NCBI RefSeq assembly: GCF_018069805.1
Contig: NZ_JAGPYN010000014.1
Span: 62,001 to 126,000, forward strand
Direction of reading: 5' to 3'
Source: Pseudoalteromonas ostreae
GTDB taxonomy: Bacteria; Pseudomonadota; Gammaproteobacteria; Enterobacterales; Alteromonadaceae
Length of the DNA stretch: 64,000 nt
Positions 34,232 through 44,899 of this stretch are shown piece after piece; position 1 is the stretch's first letter; every line of letters starts with the position of its first letter. The position numbers and the translations under genes were made by a program. The notes below the pieces were generated by a model that did no database searches, was not told where the DNA came from, and saw nothing but the letters and a program-made list of their open reading frames with translations.

Positions 34232-34306
34232 TGGCTGGGATACCAGGATTTGAACCTGGGAATGCCAGGATCAAAACCTGGTGCCTTACCGCTTGGCGAT
34301 ATCCCA
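34232..34306 (-). tRNA. tRNA-Gln (TTG), copy 4
   Basis: Seventy-five bases with CCA, anticodon TTG; only 5 bases from the tRNA-Met copy 1. Confidence 0.97.
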
Positions 34307-34345
34307 ACAATAAACAAGTGATAATTTCAGTTCTCATCGAGAACA

Positions 34346-34430
<85 letters not shown>

Positions 34431-34451
34431 ATCGAGCATACAGGTATTAAT

Positions 34452-34510
34452 GCTTTGAAACCTAGATCCAGCGTCTAATTCAAGACCACTGTCAATTTCA
34501 TCACTCCTAC
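34452..34510 (-). pseudogene. tRNA-Leu 5'-half remnant 2
   Basis: It shares the same D-arm insertion and 3' break as the remnant at 33436-33494, plus several extra substitutions in the acceptor, D-arm and anticodon stem (for example CCTAGATCC against CCTAAATCC). The two remnants are copies of one event, and this one is more decayed. Confidence 0.75.
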
Positions 34511-34511
34511 A

Positions 34512-34561
34512 TACTTTGTGTAATTAAACACTAGGTAGTTATTTTAAACTCTTCATTGAGC
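34512..34561 (-). repeat. Duplicated spacer next to tRNA-Met, copy B
   Basis: Second copy of the 50-bp spacer at 34063-34112, here between the tRNA-Leu remnant 2 and the first tRNA-Met of the operon. Confidence 0.8.
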
Positions 34562-34573
34562 AACAAAAATAAA

Positions 34574-34650
34574 TGGTGGCTAAGACGGGATTTGAACCTG
34601 TGACCCCATCATTATGAGTGATGTGCTCTAACCAGCTGAGCTACTTAGCC
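34574..34650 (-). tRNA. tRNA-Met (CAT), elongator, copy 2
   Basis: Seventy-seven bases with CCA, same body as copy 1. It is the first gene of the operon, directly downstream of the promoter at 34690-34718. Confidence 0.95.
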
Positions 34651-34689
34651 ATCTTTTTTGTTAGCACTTCATCGCTGAGTGCGGGGCGT

Positions 34690-34718
34690 ATTATGCTGAT
34701 ATGACCCAAATCCGTCAA
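34690..34718 (-). promoter_or_regulatory. sigma70 promoter of the tRNA operon
   Basis: On the minus strand: TTGACG at 34718-34713, a 17-base spacer, CATAAT at 34695-34690, then a GC-rich discriminator (ACGCCCCGC). That discriminator type is typical of stable-RNA promoters that are shut down by ppGpp/DksA. It lies about 40 bases before the first tRNA-Met. Confidence 0.82.
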
Positions 34719-34866
34719 CACCTTTTTTGCAAAAAAACACGGATCTCAGTTTGTTTGCGGGAAAAATAGGCTAACAGGCTAAATTTTAATAAATATGGTG
34801 CTTTTTTAACAGCTTTATTGTGACTTATTCACAGCAGCTGATATTTAACGATAGTGCAAAAATAAA

Positions 34867-34890
34867 AAAGGCTCGTAAAAACGAGCCTTT
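34867..34890 (-). terminator. Terminator of the ychF transcript
   Basis: A 10-bp stem (34867-34876 and 34881-34890) with a 4-nt loop; on the minus strand it is followed by a T-rich run. It lies 38 bases after the ychF stop. The remaining gap up to the tRNA promoter holds nothing I recognise. Confidence 0.85.
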
Positions 34891-34927
34891 AAAACCACTA
34901 AGTGTGGTAATTTAAAGAACGGGGATG

Positions 34928-36019
34928 TTAAACATTGAACAAGAAGTTCATTACATCACCATCTTTAACTATGTATTCTTTGCCTTCTTGGCGCATCTTA
35001 CCTGCTTCTTTTGCGCCACTTTCACCTTTAAATGCAATGAAGTCATCAAAAGCGATAGTTTGTGCACGAATAAAGCCACGCTCAAAGTCGGTATGGATTT
35101 TACCTGCGGCTTGTGGTGCCGTCGCACCAACAGGAATGGTCCATGCACGTACTTCTTTTACGCCTGCGGTAAAGTAGGTTTGTAAATGTAGTAACTCATA
35201 GCCACCGCGGATCACAAGATTCAAACCAGGCTCTTCAAGACCAAGATCGGCCATAAACTCAAGTTTATCTTCGTCATCCAGTTCTGAGAGTTCAGACTCT
35301 ATCGCTGCGCATACTGGCACAACAACCGCATCTTCAGCGGCGGCAATTGCGCGCACACGGTCAAGATGTGGGTTATTCTCAAATCCATCTTCGGCAACGT
35401 TCGCAATATACATTGTTGGTTTGATGGTTAAGAAGTTGATAGAAGCTATTGCTGCTTTTTCTTCTTTTGTCAGTGCTAAAGAGCGTAAAGTTAAGCCTTC
35501 ATCAAGGTGTGCTTTTACTTTTTCGAGAACAGCATTTTGTTCTTTAGCGTCTTTATCACCACCTTTGGCTTTTTTTGCATTACGGAAAATAGCTTTATCA
35601 GCGCTATCCATATCCGCAAGTACTAATTCAGTGTTGATCACGTCAATATCATCAGCTGGATCAATTGTGCCCGCTACGTGAATTACGTTTTCATCTTCAA
35701 AACAGCGAACTACGTGACCAATTGCATCTGTTTCACGGATGTTAGCTAAAAATTGGTTACCCAAGCCTTCACCTTTTGATGCGCCTTTTACAAGACCTGC
35801 AATATCCACAAATTCCATACTAGTGGTAAGGATGCGTTGTGGATTAACAATTTTTGCAAGCTCGTCTAGACGAGGATCTGGCACCGGTACCACGCCCGTA
35901 TTTGGTTCAATGGTACAAAAAGGAAAGTTAGCGGCTTCGATACCCGCTTTGGTTAATGCATTGAAAAGTGTTGATTTACCAACATTAGGCAAACCGACGA
36001 TGCCACATTTGAAACCCAT
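34928..36019 (-). CDS. ychF: Redox-regulated P-loop ATPase YchF (OLA1 homologue)
   Basis: A 363-residue cytoplasmic ATPase of the Obg-like group that binds ribosomes and affects the oxidative stress response. Seen: the G1 P-loop [15 protein letters not shown] at residues 8-22, the G3-like [20 protein letters not shown] near 70, a coiled helical insert, and a C-terminal TGS domain ([20 protein letters not shown], then [15 protein letters not shown]). It follows pth after 34 bases; pth-ychF is the E. coli pair. Confidence 0.97.
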   Translation of the reverse strand: MGFKCGIVGLPNVGKSTLFNALTKAGIEAANFPFCTIEPNTGVVPVPDPRLDELAKIVNPQRILTTSMEFVDIAGLVKGASKGEGLGNQFLANIRETDAIGHVVRCFEDENVIHVAGTIDPADDIDVINTELVLADMDSADKAIFRNAKKAKGGDKDAKEQNAVLEKVKAHLDEGLTLRSLALTKEEKAAIASINFLTIKPTMYIANVAEDGFENNPHLDRVRAIAAAEDAVVVPVCAAIESELSELDDEDKLEFMADLGLEEPGLNLVIRGGYELLHLQTYFTAGVKEVRAWTIPVGATAPQAAGKIHTDFERGFIRAQTIAFDDFIAFKGESGAKEAGKMRQEGKEYIVKDGDVMNFLFNV

Positions 36020-36053
36020 AGTTAAGATACCTTGTTTAGATCCGTTGAACCGA

Positions 36054-36638
36054 TTATGGCTTAAACGAATGTAGTCTGTTTTGTGCTTTTAACACACCGT
36101 CTTTTGCAAGTATTTCCATACAACGAACTGCTTCATCTACTGCGGCATCCATTTTCTCTTGATCTTCTTTGGCTGCTTTACCAAGCACCCATCCGGTGAC
36201 CATTTCACGATGCCCTGGATGGCCTATTCCAACGCGTAAGCGCATGAAATCTTTTTGGTTTGCCATTTTTGCGATAATGTCTTTTAAACCATTATGGCCA
36301 CCGTGTCCGCCACCTTTCTTTAACTTGGCAACACCGGGTTCTAAATCCATTTCGTCATGGGCAACTAAAATGCTTTCAACAGGGATTTTGAAAAAGTTGG
36401 CTAAACTACCGACCGCTTTACCACTTAAATTCATATAAGTTGCGGGGATCAGTAATTTGAATTCTTGACCTTGGATGATCACTTTGCCGGTAAGGCCGTG
36501 ATACTTAGGCTCGTGTTTTAGTGTACAGTTGTAACGTGCAGCGAGTTGCTCGATAAACCAAGCACCTGCATTATGGCGTGTGTTTGCGTATTCGGGGCCT
36601 GGATTAGCCAAGCCCACAAGCATTTGAATAGAATTCAA
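36054..36638 (-). CDS. pth: Peptidyl-tRNA hydrolase
   Basis: A 194-residue enzyme that releases peptides from drop-off peptidyl-tRNAs and so recycles tRNA. The family signature is present: [20 protein letters not shown] with the catalytic His at about residue 22, the [11 protein letters not shown] stretch, and [20 protein letters not shown] with the conserved Asp. Length is normal. It lies between rplY and ychF, 18 bases after rplY, and probably shares its transcript. Confidence 0.97.
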   Translation of the reverse strand: MNSIQMLVGLANPGPEYANTRHNAGAWFIEQLAARYNCTLKHEPKYHGLTGKVIIQGQEFKLLIPATYMNLSGKAVGSLANFFKIPVESILVAHDEMDLEPGVAKLKKGGGHGGHNGLKDIIAKMANQKDFMRLRVGIGHPGHREMVTGWVLGKAAKEDQEKMDAAVDEAVRCMEILAKDGVLKAQNRLHSFKP

Positions 36639-36655
36639 GGTGCAAACCTTAAAAG

Positions 36656-37261
36656 TTATTCTGCTGCTTCGTCTTCAACTGGCGCAGCTTTGTTAGCTTT
36701 GATAGTTACGATAGACTGGTCGTGATCAGCACCTTTCGCTAAATCAACAGATGAAACACCTGCTGGAAGTTTAACGTCAGAGATGTGGATTGAGTCACCA
36801 GCAACTAAGCCAGCTACGTCAACTTCAACAAACTCAGGAAGTGACTTAGGAAGACACGTGATTTCGATTTCTGTTAATTGGTGAACAACAGTGTTACCGG
36901 CTTTAGTTACTACGTCTTCACCGATGAAGTGAACTGGCACTTTAGTGTGAAGTTTATGAGCAGCATCTACACGTTGAAAATCAAGGTGAGTGATTTTAGG
37001 CTTGAACGGGTGACGTTGGATATCTTTAAGGATAGCTTCAACTTTTTCACCAGCGATATCAAGAGTAAGAATGTGAGTGTAGAAACCTTCACTTTCTTGT
37101 GCTTTGATCATATCTTTGTGTTCAAAAGTAAGAGATGCAGCTTCTTTGTCAGCACCGTAAAGGATCGCAGGGATTTTATCTTCACGACGTAGGCGGCGGC
37201 TCGCACCTGTACCTGTAGCTGTGCGTAATTCTGCATTAAATGTATAAGTTTCGTTAGACAT
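36656..37261 (-). CDS. rplY: 50S ribosomal protein L25 / general stress protein Ctc
   Basis: A 201-residue L25 of the long (Ctc/TL5) type: an N-terminal 5S-rRNA-binding domain ([31 protein letters not shown]) and a C-terminal beta domain ([40 protein letters not shown]). The start at 37261 is supported by GGAGAC upstream; the in-frame ATG at 37303 adds 14 unlikely residues. The short acidic tail (APVEDEAAE) is common in the family. It lies between prs and pth. Confidence 0.96.
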   Translation of the reverse strand: MSNETYTFNAELRTATGTGASRRLRREDKIPAILYGADKEAASLTFEHKDMIKAQESEGFYTHILTLDIAGEKVEAILKDIQRHPFKPKITHLDFQRVDAAHKLHTKVPVHFIGEDVVTKAGNTVVHQLTEIEITCLPKSLPEFVEVDVAGLVAGDSIHISDVKLPAGVSSVDLAKGADHDQSIVTIKANKAAPVEDEAAE

Positions 37262-37369
37262 GATGTCTCCAATAAATAAATAGTGTAGGGCCTTTGCGAC
37301 CAAGGTCCCTAGCCAAAAGGCGCGCTATCATACCACCACCACTGATTAAAAGAAACACGACGCATAAAA

Positions 37370-37390
37370 AAAGCGCCATTGAGGCGCTTT
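37370..37390 (-). terminator. Terminator of prs
   Basis: An AAAGCGCC/GGCGCTTT stem (37370-37377 and 37383-37390) with a 5-nt loop; on the minus strand it is followed by a T-run. It separates prs from rplY. Confidence 0.88.
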
Positions 37391-37421
37391 ATTACATTTG
37401 AATGTTTTAACTAAACAACGT

Positions 37422-38369
37422 TTAGTGTTCGAACATCGCAGAAATAGATTCTTCATTGCTGATACGGCGAATTGTTTCAGCTAGCATATCTGCAAGTGTT
37501 AACACTTTAATTTTATCAATTGCTTTTAATTCAGCAGACAGTGGAATTGAGTCTGTTACAATCACTTCATCAATTACTGAGTTACGAATATTTTCTACTG
37601 CTTGGCCAGAAAGTACAGGGTGAGTAGCGTAAGCAAAGACTCGCTTAGCACCGTGTTCTTTTAGTGCTTCAGCTGCTTTACATAAAGTACCGCCAGTATC
37701 AATCATATCATCAACAATGATACAGTCACGGCCTTCAACGTCACCAATAATGTGCATTACTTGAGAAACATTCGCTTGTGGGCGACGCTTATCAATAATG
37801 GCAAGATCGGTATCGTTTAATAACTTAGCAATAGCACGGGCACGAACTACACCGCCGATATCAGGTGATACAACAACAACATCATCAAATTGACGCTCTT
37901 TCATATCTTCAAGTAGCACTGGGCTACCGAACACATTATCAACTGGTACATCAAAGAAGCCTTGGATTTGCTCAGCGTGTAAATCAACCGTTAGAACTCG
38001 GTCAACACCTACACTTGATAAGAAATCGGCAACAACTTTTGCTGTGATTGGTACGCGAGCAGAGCGCACGCGGCGATCTTGACGTGCATAACCAAAATAA
38101 GGAATGACGGCTGTTATACGACCTGCAGATGCACGACGTAAGGCATCAACCATTACAATAAGCTCCATCAAGTTATCGTTAGTAGGGGCACAGGTTGATT
38201 GCACAATAAAAACATCCGAGCCACGAACATTTTCATTAATTTGAACACTGATCTCACCGTCGCTAAAACGGCCAACAACAGCATCGCCAACTTCAATATA
38301 TAAACGTTTTGCAACTTTTTGAGCTAACTCAGGTGTTGCGTTACCAGCGAAGAGCTTCATGTCAGGCAC
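37422..38369 (-). CDS. prs: Ribose-phosphate pyrophosphokinase
   Basis: A 315-residue enzyme making PRPP from ribose 5-phosphate and ATP, for purine, pyrimidine, His, Trp and NAD synthesis. Seen: [20 protein letters not shown] at the N-terminus, the ATP site [20 protein letters not shown] near 100, the divalent cation and PRPP motifs [19 protein letters not shown] near 128, and the phosphoribosyl site [19 protein letters not shown] near 217. Length is that of the E. coli enzyme. It follows ispE in the order lolB-ispE-prs, as in enterobacteria. Confidence 0.98.
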   Translation of the reverse strand: MPDMKLFAGNATPELAQKVAKRLYIEVGDAVVGRFSDGEISVQINENVRGSDVFIVQSTCAPTNDNLMELIVMVDALRRASAGRITAVIPYFGYARQDRRVRSARVPITAKVVADFLSSVGVDRVLTVDLHAEQIQGFFDVPVDNVFGSPVLLEDMKERQFDDVVVVSPDIGGVVRARAIAKLLNDTDLAIIDKRRPQANVSQVMHIIGDVEGRDCIIVDDMIDTGGTLCKAAEALKEHGAKRVFAYATHPVLSGQAVENIRNSVIDEVIVTDSIPLSAELKAIDKIKVLTLADMLAETIRRISNEESISAMFEH

Positions 38370-38469
38370 GGTAGGGTTCCTCAGGCACTGAATTTTTGGA
38401 CTAATAAGCGATAAGAAAAGTATAGCTTATTAACTTAAACTTTATTTACTTGTACGTTACTTCATTACT

Positions 38470-39327
38470 TCAATGTATAGCGTTCAACTGCGTATGAGCA
38501 GGAGAGATATTAACGCTGCTGGCAATAAAACCGTCCCAGTTATGGGGGAGATTTTCAAGAACATGTTGCGCTTCTTTTTGCGTGGCAAATTCAACAAAAC
38601 AGCATGAACCTGTGCCAGTCATCTTTGACGGAGCGTATTTTAGCAACCACTGGAGGGTCTTTTCAACCTCAGGGCAGAGCTTTTTAACTAAAGGCTCGCA
38701 ATCGTTGGCTAATGTTTGTTGCTGCCAGGGGCCTTTTAGCTTCGGTGTATTACGTTTTAAATCTGGGTGAGTGAAAATTTTCGCGGTGCTCACATGTTCA
38801 CTTGGATGCACTACACAATACCATTTTGACGGCAGCTCTACATTTACTAACTTCTCGCCAATCCCTTGAGCTAGGGCGCTTTTGCCGTTAATGAACACCG
38901 GCACATCTGCGCCTAACTGCACGCCAAGCGCTGCTAATTCTTGCAAGGATAATTGACAGTGCCATAATTTATTCAGTGCTAAAAGTGTACTTGCCGCATC
39001 TGAAGAACCACCACCAACGCCGCCTCCCATGGGTAATATTTTAGTTAAATTAATTTTTGCGCCAAAAAGTGAATTTGTGTGTTTTTGTAATAAAACGGCC
39101 GCTTTATAGATCAAATTATCTTTAAGTGGAATATTAGAGGTATCACCAGTGACTTCAATTTCAGTTGTTTCAGATAAAGTAAATGTGAGTTGATCGCCAT
39201 AATTTAAAAAAGTAAATAAGGTTTCCAGTTCATGATAGCCATCTTCACGACGGCCATTAATGTGTAAAAATAAATTGAGCTTGGCAGGAGCCAATAACGA
39301 AAATGAAGTCATAGTGTGCATAGTCAT
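38470..39327 (-). CDS. ispE: 4-diphosphocytidyl-2-C-methyl-D-erythritol kinase
   Basis: A GHMP kinase of about 285 residues in the MEP pathway for isoprenoids. Seen: SLLAPAKLNLFLHINGRRED near the N-terminus, the GHMP ATP-binding loop LPMGGGVGGGSSDAASTLLA near residue 95, and the C-terminal MTGTGSCCFVEF. The start is unclear: 39327 (one base after the lolB stop) is chosen for coupling; ATGs at 39348 (overlapping lolB) and 39312 are possible. It lies between lolB and prs, the E. coli order. Confidence 0.95.
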   Translation of the reverse strand: MTMHTMTSFSLLAPAKLNLFLHINGRREDGYHELETLFTFLNYGDQLTFTLSETTEIEVTGDTSNIPLKDNLIYKAAVLLQKHTNSLFGAKINLTKILPMGGGVGGGSSDAASTLLALNKLWHCQLSLQELAALGVQLGADVPVFINGKSALAQGIGEKLVNVELPSKWYCVVHPSEHVSTAKIFTHPDLKRNTPKLKGPWQQQTLANDCEPLVKKLCPEVEKTLQWLLKYAPSKMTGTGSCCFVEFATQKEAQHVLENLPHNWDGFIASSVNISPAHTQLNAIH

Positions 39328-39328
39328 G

Positions 39329-39937
39329 TTAGTCAAAGTGCCATTCATAAAGTTGAATTTTTATTTTAATATCGTGGTGTTTTAACGTGAGCCTAGTAGG
39401 TAACCAAAATCCGGCATATTGTTGGTAATCAGCGTAGCTTATTTGCCATTGATCGCCATCGGTTGAGTGCCACGTTACATTTTTAGCTCGGCCTAGTTCA
39501 TCAACTTGCAAACTTGGATCGTTAACTGTGCCTTTTAACCAATGATCGGCGCTGTCCATTGGTATATTAAAACCAGTCAGCCTAGCAAGCAGGCGCGATG
39601 CATTAATGTCATGGTAAATGTGATCATCGTATTCAAGTTCAGCACCGTGGCTATTTTGTGTTAATGCCAAAACCCGAGTACCGATAAAACTCGTTAAAAT
39701 AAGTTGATTTAACTGTTCTTGTTGTTGCCAATTTAAGTTTACTGATTGGCGTTCATCTGAGCTAATAAAAGCAAGTTTGCCTTCTACTTGCCAATTACTT
39801 TGTTGGGATAATTGCGACTTCCAGTCATCATATAGGGCAGTTTGTGGCCGAATTTGTTGCGCGCAACCACTTAAAAATAAAAAAAATGTGAGTAAAATCA
39901 AATATAGTCTAATCAAATGTCGTTCCTTACTTTCCAT
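39329..39937 (-). CDS. lolB: Outer-membrane lipoprotein LolB
   Basis: A 202-residue lipoprotein that receives lipoproteins from LolA and places them in the outer membrane. The start at 39937 gives a lipoprotein signal with lipobox LSGC (Cys at about 25). Seen in the mature part: LYDDWKSQLSQQSNWQVEGK, then LNWQQQEQLNQLILTSFIGT, and the GFNIPMDSADHWLKGTVND region typical of LolB. It overlaps none of its neighbours and is divergent from hemA with 62 bases between the starts, as in E. coli. Confidence 0.94.
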   Translation of the reverse strand: MESKERHLIRLYLILLTFFLFLSGCAQQIRPQTALYDDWKSQLSQQSNWQVEGKLAFISSDERQSVNLNWQQQEQLNQLILTSFIGTRVLALTQNSHGAELEYDDHIYHDINASRLLARLTGFNIPMDSADHWLKGTVNDPSLQVDELGRAKNVTWHSTDGDQWQISYADYQQYAGFWLPTRLTLKHHDIKIKIQLYEWHFD

Positions 39938-39999
39938 ATTCCGCTGATTTTTGGTAAAATTATCGTCTTTCGAGCACGGCTTAGCAATATTTGGCACAT

Positions 40000-41256
40000 A
40001 TGACCATAGTAGCACTTGGTATTAATCATAAAACCGCATCTGTAGAATTACGTGAAAAGGTTGCCTTTTCGCCTGAACAATTGTCGGCAGCATTACAGCA
40101 ACTGAGCGATCACGATCAGTTTAATGAAGCGGTTATTGTGTCAACATGTAATCGAACAGAAATCTATTGTAGCCTCGCTCAGCAAAATTCCCAAATACTG
40201 TTGCAATGGTTAGCTAGTTTCCACGGTTTGGATGAATACGAACTGAGCAGTAATGTATATTGTCATCAAGATAATGATGCTATCAATCATTTAATGCGAG
40301 TGTCATGTGGCCTAGATTCTTTGGTGCTAGGTGAACCGCAAATTCTTGGTCAAATAAAGCAAGCTTATAATAGCGCCAAAAATCACAATTCGGTGAGTGT
40401 AGTATTTGACCGGTTATTTCAAAAAACCTTTTCGGTAGCAAAACAAGTAAGAACGGAAACCGATATAGGCGCCAGTGCGGTGTCTGTTGCTTATGCTGCG
40501 GTTAATTTAGCTAAACATATATATGGCAAGTTAGATAAAACCAAAGTGCTATTAATTGGTGCTGGGGAAACAATTGAGCTGGTAGCGAAACATTTATATC
40601 AAAATGAACCACAACAGATCACCGTGGCGAACCGCACCATAGAGCGTGCGCGCCTACTGGCCGAAGATGTTAATGCCGACGTTATTGCGTTAGCGCAGTT
40701 ACCTGAACGCTTACATCAGGCGGATATTGTGATCAGTTCGACAGCAAGTACTTTGCCAATTATTGGTAAAGGGGTAGTTGAACAAGCGCTAAAACAACGA
40801 CGTAATAAGCCAATGTTATTTATTGATATTGCAGTACCGCGCGATATTGAAAGCCAAGTTGGTGAATTAGATGCGGCCTATTTGTATTCGGTTGATGACT
40901 TACAGGCAATAGTAAGCGAAAATATCGCTTCAAGAGAACAAGCCGCCGATGAAGCGCAAGTGATTATTACCCAGCGCTGTGCGGAATTTGTGATGTGGAT
41001 GCGTTCACTCGATTCTGTCGATCTGATCCGCTCTTATCGCCAAGATGTACACGATATTAAGTCTGAGCTGGTTGATAAGGCAGTCAGCCAATTAAACACC
41101 GGTAAAGATGCAGAAAAGATTATTTTAGAGCTGGCCAACAAGTTAACCAACCGTTTAATGCACGCGCCTACCCGTGCAATTCAAGATGCGGCTAAAAAAG
41201 GTGAAGTTGCTCAGTTAAGCCAATTAAAGAAAATGTTAGGTATTGATCAGGAATAG
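40000..41256 (+). CDS. hemA: Glutamyl-tRNA reductase
   Basis: A 418-residue enzyme making glutamate-1-semialdehyde from Glu-tRNA, the first step of haem synthesis. The start at 40000 places the catalytic cysteine at residue 50 (STCNRTEIY), as in E. coli; an in-frame TTG at 39991 is rejected. Seen: the [19 protein letters not shown]-terminus, the [20 protein letters not shown] block, the NADPH-binding [17 protein letters not shown], and the C-terminal dimerisation helices. It begins the hemA-prfA-prmC operon; prfA starts 7 bases after the stop. Confidence 0.97.
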   Translation: MTIVALGINHKTASVELREKVAFSPEQLSAALQQLSDHDQFNEAVIVSTCNRTEIYCSLAQQNSQILLQWLASFHGLDEYELSSNVYCHQDNDAINHLMRVSCGLDSLVLGEPQILGQIKQAYNSAKNHNSVSVVFDRLFQKTFSVAKQVRTETDIGASAVSVAYAAVNLAKHIYGKLDKTKVLLIGAGETIELVAKHLYQNEPQQITVANRTIERARLLAEDVNADVIALAQLPERLHQADIVISSTASTLPIIGKGVVEQALKQRRNKPMLFIDIAVPRDIESQVGELDAAYLYSVDDLQAIVSENIASREQAADEAQVIITQRCAEFVMWMRSLDSVDLIRSYRQDVHDIKSELVDKAVSQLNTGKDAEKIILELANKLTNRLMHAPTRAIQDAAKKGEVAQLSQLKKMLGIDQE

Positions 41257-41263
41257 CAGTTAC

Positions 41264-42349
41264 ATGAAAGAGTCTGTTTATCGTAAGTTAGAAACCTTAG
41301 TAGAGCGTTATGAAGAAGTGCAAGCGCTGCTAAGTGATCCGTCAGTTATTAGCGACCAAAATCGTTTTCGTGCGCTTTCAAAAGAATATTCTGAGTTGGA
41401 AGAAATTGTTAAAGCATTTTTAGGCTATCAGCAAACACAAGATGATGTTGCTACAGCAGAAGAAATGCTAAAGGATTCGGATCCTGATATGCGTGAGATG
41501 GCGCAAGAAGAATACAAAGAAGCCAAAGCGCAAATCCTTGCTATCGAAGATCAAATACAAGTGTTGATGCTACCAAAAGATCCGCGCGACAATAATAATG
41601 TGTTTTTAGAAGTACGCGCCGGCACGGGGGGCGATGAAGCGGCCATTTTTGCTGGTGATTTATTCCGTATGTATACCCGTTATGCTGAAACTAACAAATG
41701 GAAAGTAGAGATTGTGAGCACCAATGAAGGTGAACACGGTGGTTACAAAGAAGTCATTGCTAACATTAGCGGTGAAGGCGTGTACGGGCAATTGAAGTTT
41801 GAATCTGGTGCTCACCGGGTACAACGTGTGCCAGAAACTGAATCGCAAGGACGAGTACATACCTCTGCGTGTACTGTTGCGGTAATGGCTGAAGTGCCAG
41901 AAGCTGAAGCGATTCAAATTAATACCGCTGATATTAAAGTTGATACGTTCCGTGCCTCAGGTGCCGGTGGTCAGCACGTTAATAAAACTGACTCGGCAAT
42001 TCGTATTACTCACTTGCCAACGGGTGTCGTGGTTGAGTGTCAAGATGAACGTTCACAGCATAAAAATCGCGCGAAAGCTATGTCAGTGCTTGCTGCACGT
42101 TTACAGCAAGCGGAAGATGAAAAACGCCATGCTGCCGAAGCATCTGAGCGTCGTAATTTAGTCGGTAGCGGTGACCGTTCGGAACGTATTCGTACTTATA
42201 ACTACCCGCAAGGGCGTATTACAGATCACCGTATCAATCTCACTTTATACCGTTTAAATGAGGTGGTTGCTGGTGACTTAGCTTGTGTGATTGAGCCGCT
42301 AATGCAAGAACATCAGGCTGACTTACTCGCTGCAATGGGTGATGAATAA
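41264..42349 (+). CDS. prfA: Peptide chain release factor 1
   Basis: A 361-residue release factor for UAA and UAG. Seen: the codon-reading region with [20 protein letters not shown] carrying the PxT-type motif equivalent, and the GGQ tripeptide in [20 protein letters not shown]. The start at 41264 matches the family N-terminus ([17 protein letters not shown]); an upstream in-frame ATG at 41243 overlaps hemA. AGGA lies upstream. It is the target of PrmC, encoded next. Confidence 0.97.
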   Translation: MKESVYRKLETLVERYEEVQALLSDPSVISDQNRFRALSKEYSELEEIVKAFLGYQQTQDDVATAEEMLKDSDPDMREMAQEEYKEAKAQILAIEDQIQVLMLPKDPRDNNNVFLEVRAGTGGDEAAIFAGDLFRMYTRYAETNKWKVEIVSTNEGEHGGYKEVIANISGEGVYGQLKFESGAHRVQRVPETESQGRVHTSACTVAVMAEVPEAEAIQINTADIKVDTFRASGAGGQHVNKTDSAIRITHLPTGVVVECQDERSQHKNRAKAMSVLAARLQQAEDEKRHAAEASERRNLVGSGDRSERIRTYNYPQGRITDHRINLTLYRLNEVVAGDLACVIEPLMQEHQADLLAAMGDE

Positions 42350-42351
42350 TT

Positions 42352-43194
42352 GTGACAGACACGGTTGAATCGGCAATTAAACGGGCTACTTTGCTATTGC
42401 AAAGTAGCAGCGACAGTGCCAAATTAGACGCGCAAGTTTTGTTACTTGATGTGCTACAAAAACCGCATAGTTATTTATTTAGTTGGCCTGAAAAGCTGCT
42501 TAGCGCAGCGCAACTGCAGCAATTTGATGAACACTGCCAGCGCCGTTTAAATGGCGAACCAGTTGCTCATATTACTGGTTTAAGAGAGTTTTGGAGCTTA
42601 CCTTTACAAGTTAATTCAAGCACTTTAATACCACGTCCTGATACAGAAATACTGGTTGAATATGCCCTCAGTTTATCTTTACCTATGGCAGCCAAAGTGC
42701 TTGATTTAGGTACTGGGACTGGTGCTATTGCGCTTGCACTTGCCAGCGAAATGCCACTTTGGCAAATTACAGGGGTTGATAGGGTTGCTGATGCTATTAC
42801 GCTTGCGAATACAAATAAGCAGCGTTTAGGTTTTATTAATGTGGGCTTTGTGCAAAGTGATTGGTTTAGCCAAGTAGATGCGCAACAGTTTGATCTAATT
42901 GTCAGTAATCCGCCGTATATTGAATACGATGATATTCATTTAAGCCAAGGCGATGTGCGCTTTGAGCCGTTATCGGCATTAGTAGCCGATGATGACGGTA
43001 TGGCCGATATAAAGTATATTATTACTCAGGCGCGTGACTTTTTAACGTCAAATGGTTACCTTCTCATTGAGCATGGGTATCAACAACGCACTAAAGTGCA
43101 TAGTTTTTTTGCACAAATGGCGTATACAAATATACTTACAGTTAAAGATTTAGCAAATAATGATCGTGTAACGCTCGCACAGTGGCCTGGATAA
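42352..43194 (+). CDS. prmC: Release factor glutamine methyltransferase
   Basis: A 280-residue SAM-dependent methyltransferase that modifies the Gln of the GGQ motif in release factors. A GTG start lies 2 bases after the prfA stop. Seen: an N-terminal helical domain, the SAM-binding VLDLGTGTGAIALALASE near residue 115, and the catalytic IVSNPPYIEYDD near 185. It is the third gene of the hemA-prfA-prmC series. Confidence 0.97.
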   Translation: MTDTVESAIKRATLLLQSSSDSAKLDAQVLLLDVLQKPHSYLFSWPEKLLSAAQLQQFDEHCQRRLNGEPVAHITGLREFWSLPLQVNSSTLIPRPDTEILVEYALSLSLPMAAKVLDLGTGTGAIALALASEMPLWQITGVDRVADAITLANTNKQRLGFINVGFVQSDWFSQVDAQQFDLIVSNPPYIEYDDIHLSQGDVRFEPLSALVADDDGMADIKYIITQARDFLTSNGYLLIEHGYQQRTKVHSFFAQMAYTNILTVKDLANNDRVTLAQWPG

Positions 43195-43245
43195 CGATAA
43201 TAATTTACAGTGCGAGAGCAAAATAAACGCCTTTGAGGATTCAGT

Positions 43246-44787
43246 ATGATGGATGATTTTTTGTTTTCGGATGAACCACAAGAAGTTGAAAGTGAAGTAG
43301 TTAAGGGGACATGGAAAGTCATCATTGTTGATGATGAGCCTGAGGTTCATGCAGTCACAAAACTGGCATTAAGTGATTTTGAGTTTCAAGACAAACGTTT
43401 AGAATTTATTAGTGCGTACTCAGGGGCTGAGGCAAAAGTAAAAATAGATAACAACCCCGATGCTGCAATTGTACTGCTTGATGTGGTGATGGAAACCGAC
43501 GATGCAGGTTTAAAAGTCGCGCAATATATTCGTGAAGTCGCTAAAAATAATCATATCCGTATTATCCTTCGTACAGGTCAACCAGGCCAAGCGCCAGAGC
43601 GCCAAGTTATCGTTAATTATGATATTAATGATTACAAATCAAAAACTGAACTGACAGCGCAAAAATTATTTACAGTAGTAATGTCGAGCCTTCGTTCTTA
43701 TCGCGATATTTTATCGATTGAGCAATCTCGTCAAGGGCTTGAAAAAATAATTAAAGCCTCCCGTGACATTTTCTCAGCGCACTCTCTTGATCACTTTATT
43801 GAAGGGGTGATGCAACAGTTAACGTCGTTGCTTGGCACCGTTGAACAGGCAATGTACGCCACGAGCTTAGTGGCAGGGAACCCACAAGATAATCAACATA
43901 AATTGGTGGTGTTTTCTGGGCGAGGCGATTTTGAGCGCAGTGAAGGCAAAGCAATAGAAGAAGTATTGAATACCGAGCAGCTACTAGCATGCAAGCAAGC
44001 ACTTAAAGATAAAACCATTGTTTATAAAGATAATTACCTGTTTGCATACTGTTGCAGTGAACATAATCATAATTCAATGCTTTTTATCTCTGGAATTCCT
44101 AAATACCTAACAGAAACACAGCGTCATTTAATTGAGATATTTTCACAAAATGTACAGTTGGCGTATGAAAATGTGCAATTACAATCAGAGGTCGAAGCAA
44201 CTCAGCAAGAGTTAGTGCTTCGTTTAAGTGAAGCTCTGGAGCAGCGTTCAACTGAAACAGGTAATCATGTTAAGCGGGTCTCACATATATGTCATACCTT
44301 GGCATTGGCGTATGGTTTATCGAGCCGTGAGGCTGATTTAATTCGTTTAGCATCGCCGCTGCATGATGTTGGAAAAGTCGGTATCCCTGACGCGATTTTA
44401 AATAAACCAGGTAAATTGAGTTCTGAAGAGTGGGATGTTATGAAAACACATACTCAAAAAGGTTACCTTATTTTAAAAGATTCACGACGAAAAATAGTGA
44501 ATGCGGGTGCTCAGATTGCTCGTGATCACCATGAAAAGTGGGATGGTTCAGGTTATCCACAAGGGATAAAAGAAGATGACATTCATATTTTTGGCCGTAT
44601 AGTGGCGCTGGCAGATGTGTATGATGCGCTGCGCCATAAGCGTTGTTACAAAGAAGCCTGGACGCTTGATGATGTTGTTAATGAAATCAATCAGCAAAAA
44701 GGCAAACACTTTGAGCCTAAACTGGTCGATGCATTTAACGATAACCTAGTAGAGCTCGAAGAAATTTTAACGCGTTTTCCAGATTAA
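43246..44787 (+). CDS. Response regulator with DUF3369 and HD-GYP domains
   Basis: A 513-residue regulator. An N-terminal receiver (about 22-145; VIIVDDEPEVH, phospho-acceptor about D79 in VLLDVVME) is followed by a DUF3369 GAF-like domain (about 150-320) and a C-terminal HD-GYP domain: SPLHDVGKVGIPDAILNKPG, DHHEKWDGSGYPQG and RIVALADVYDALRHKRCYKE. HD-GYP domains hydrolyse c-di-GMP, so phosphorylation probably controls c-di-GMP breakdown. No histidine kinase gene is adjacent. It is inserted between prmC and sirB2, which are neighbours in E. coli. Confidence 0.95.
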   Translation: MMDDFLFSDEPQEVESEVVKGTWKVIIVDDEPEVHAVTKLALSDFEFQDKRLEFISAYSGAEAKVKIDNNPDAAIVLLDVVMETDDAGLKVAQYIREVAKNNHIRIILRTGQPGQAPERQVIVNYDINDYKSKTELTAQKLFTVVMSSLRSYRDILSIEQSRQGLEKIIKASRDIFSAHSLDHFIEGVMQQLTSLLGTVEQAMYATSLVAGNPQDNQHKLVVFSGRGDFERSEGKAIEEVLNTEQLLACKQALKDKTIVYKDNYLFAYCCSEHNHNSMLFISGIPKYLTETQRHLIEIFSQNVQLAYENVQLQSEVEATQQELVLRLSEALEQRSTETGNHVKRVSHICHTLALAYGLSSREADLIRLASPLHDVGKVGIPDAILNKPGKLSSEEWDVMKTHTQKGYLILKDSRRKIVNAGAQIARDHHEKWDGSGYPQGIKEDDIHIFGRIVALADVYDALRHKRCYKEAWTLDDVVNEINQQKGKHFEPKLVDAFNDNLVELEEILTRFPD

Positions 44788-44899
44788 AAAATAATACCCA
44801 ATGCATTGAATCGTTGAGTTATTTAATGCGTTAGAGTGGGCATGTTTAATAATAACATTGGTACAATTTCTTTTTACATTAATGAGTAGTTAGGGGCAT

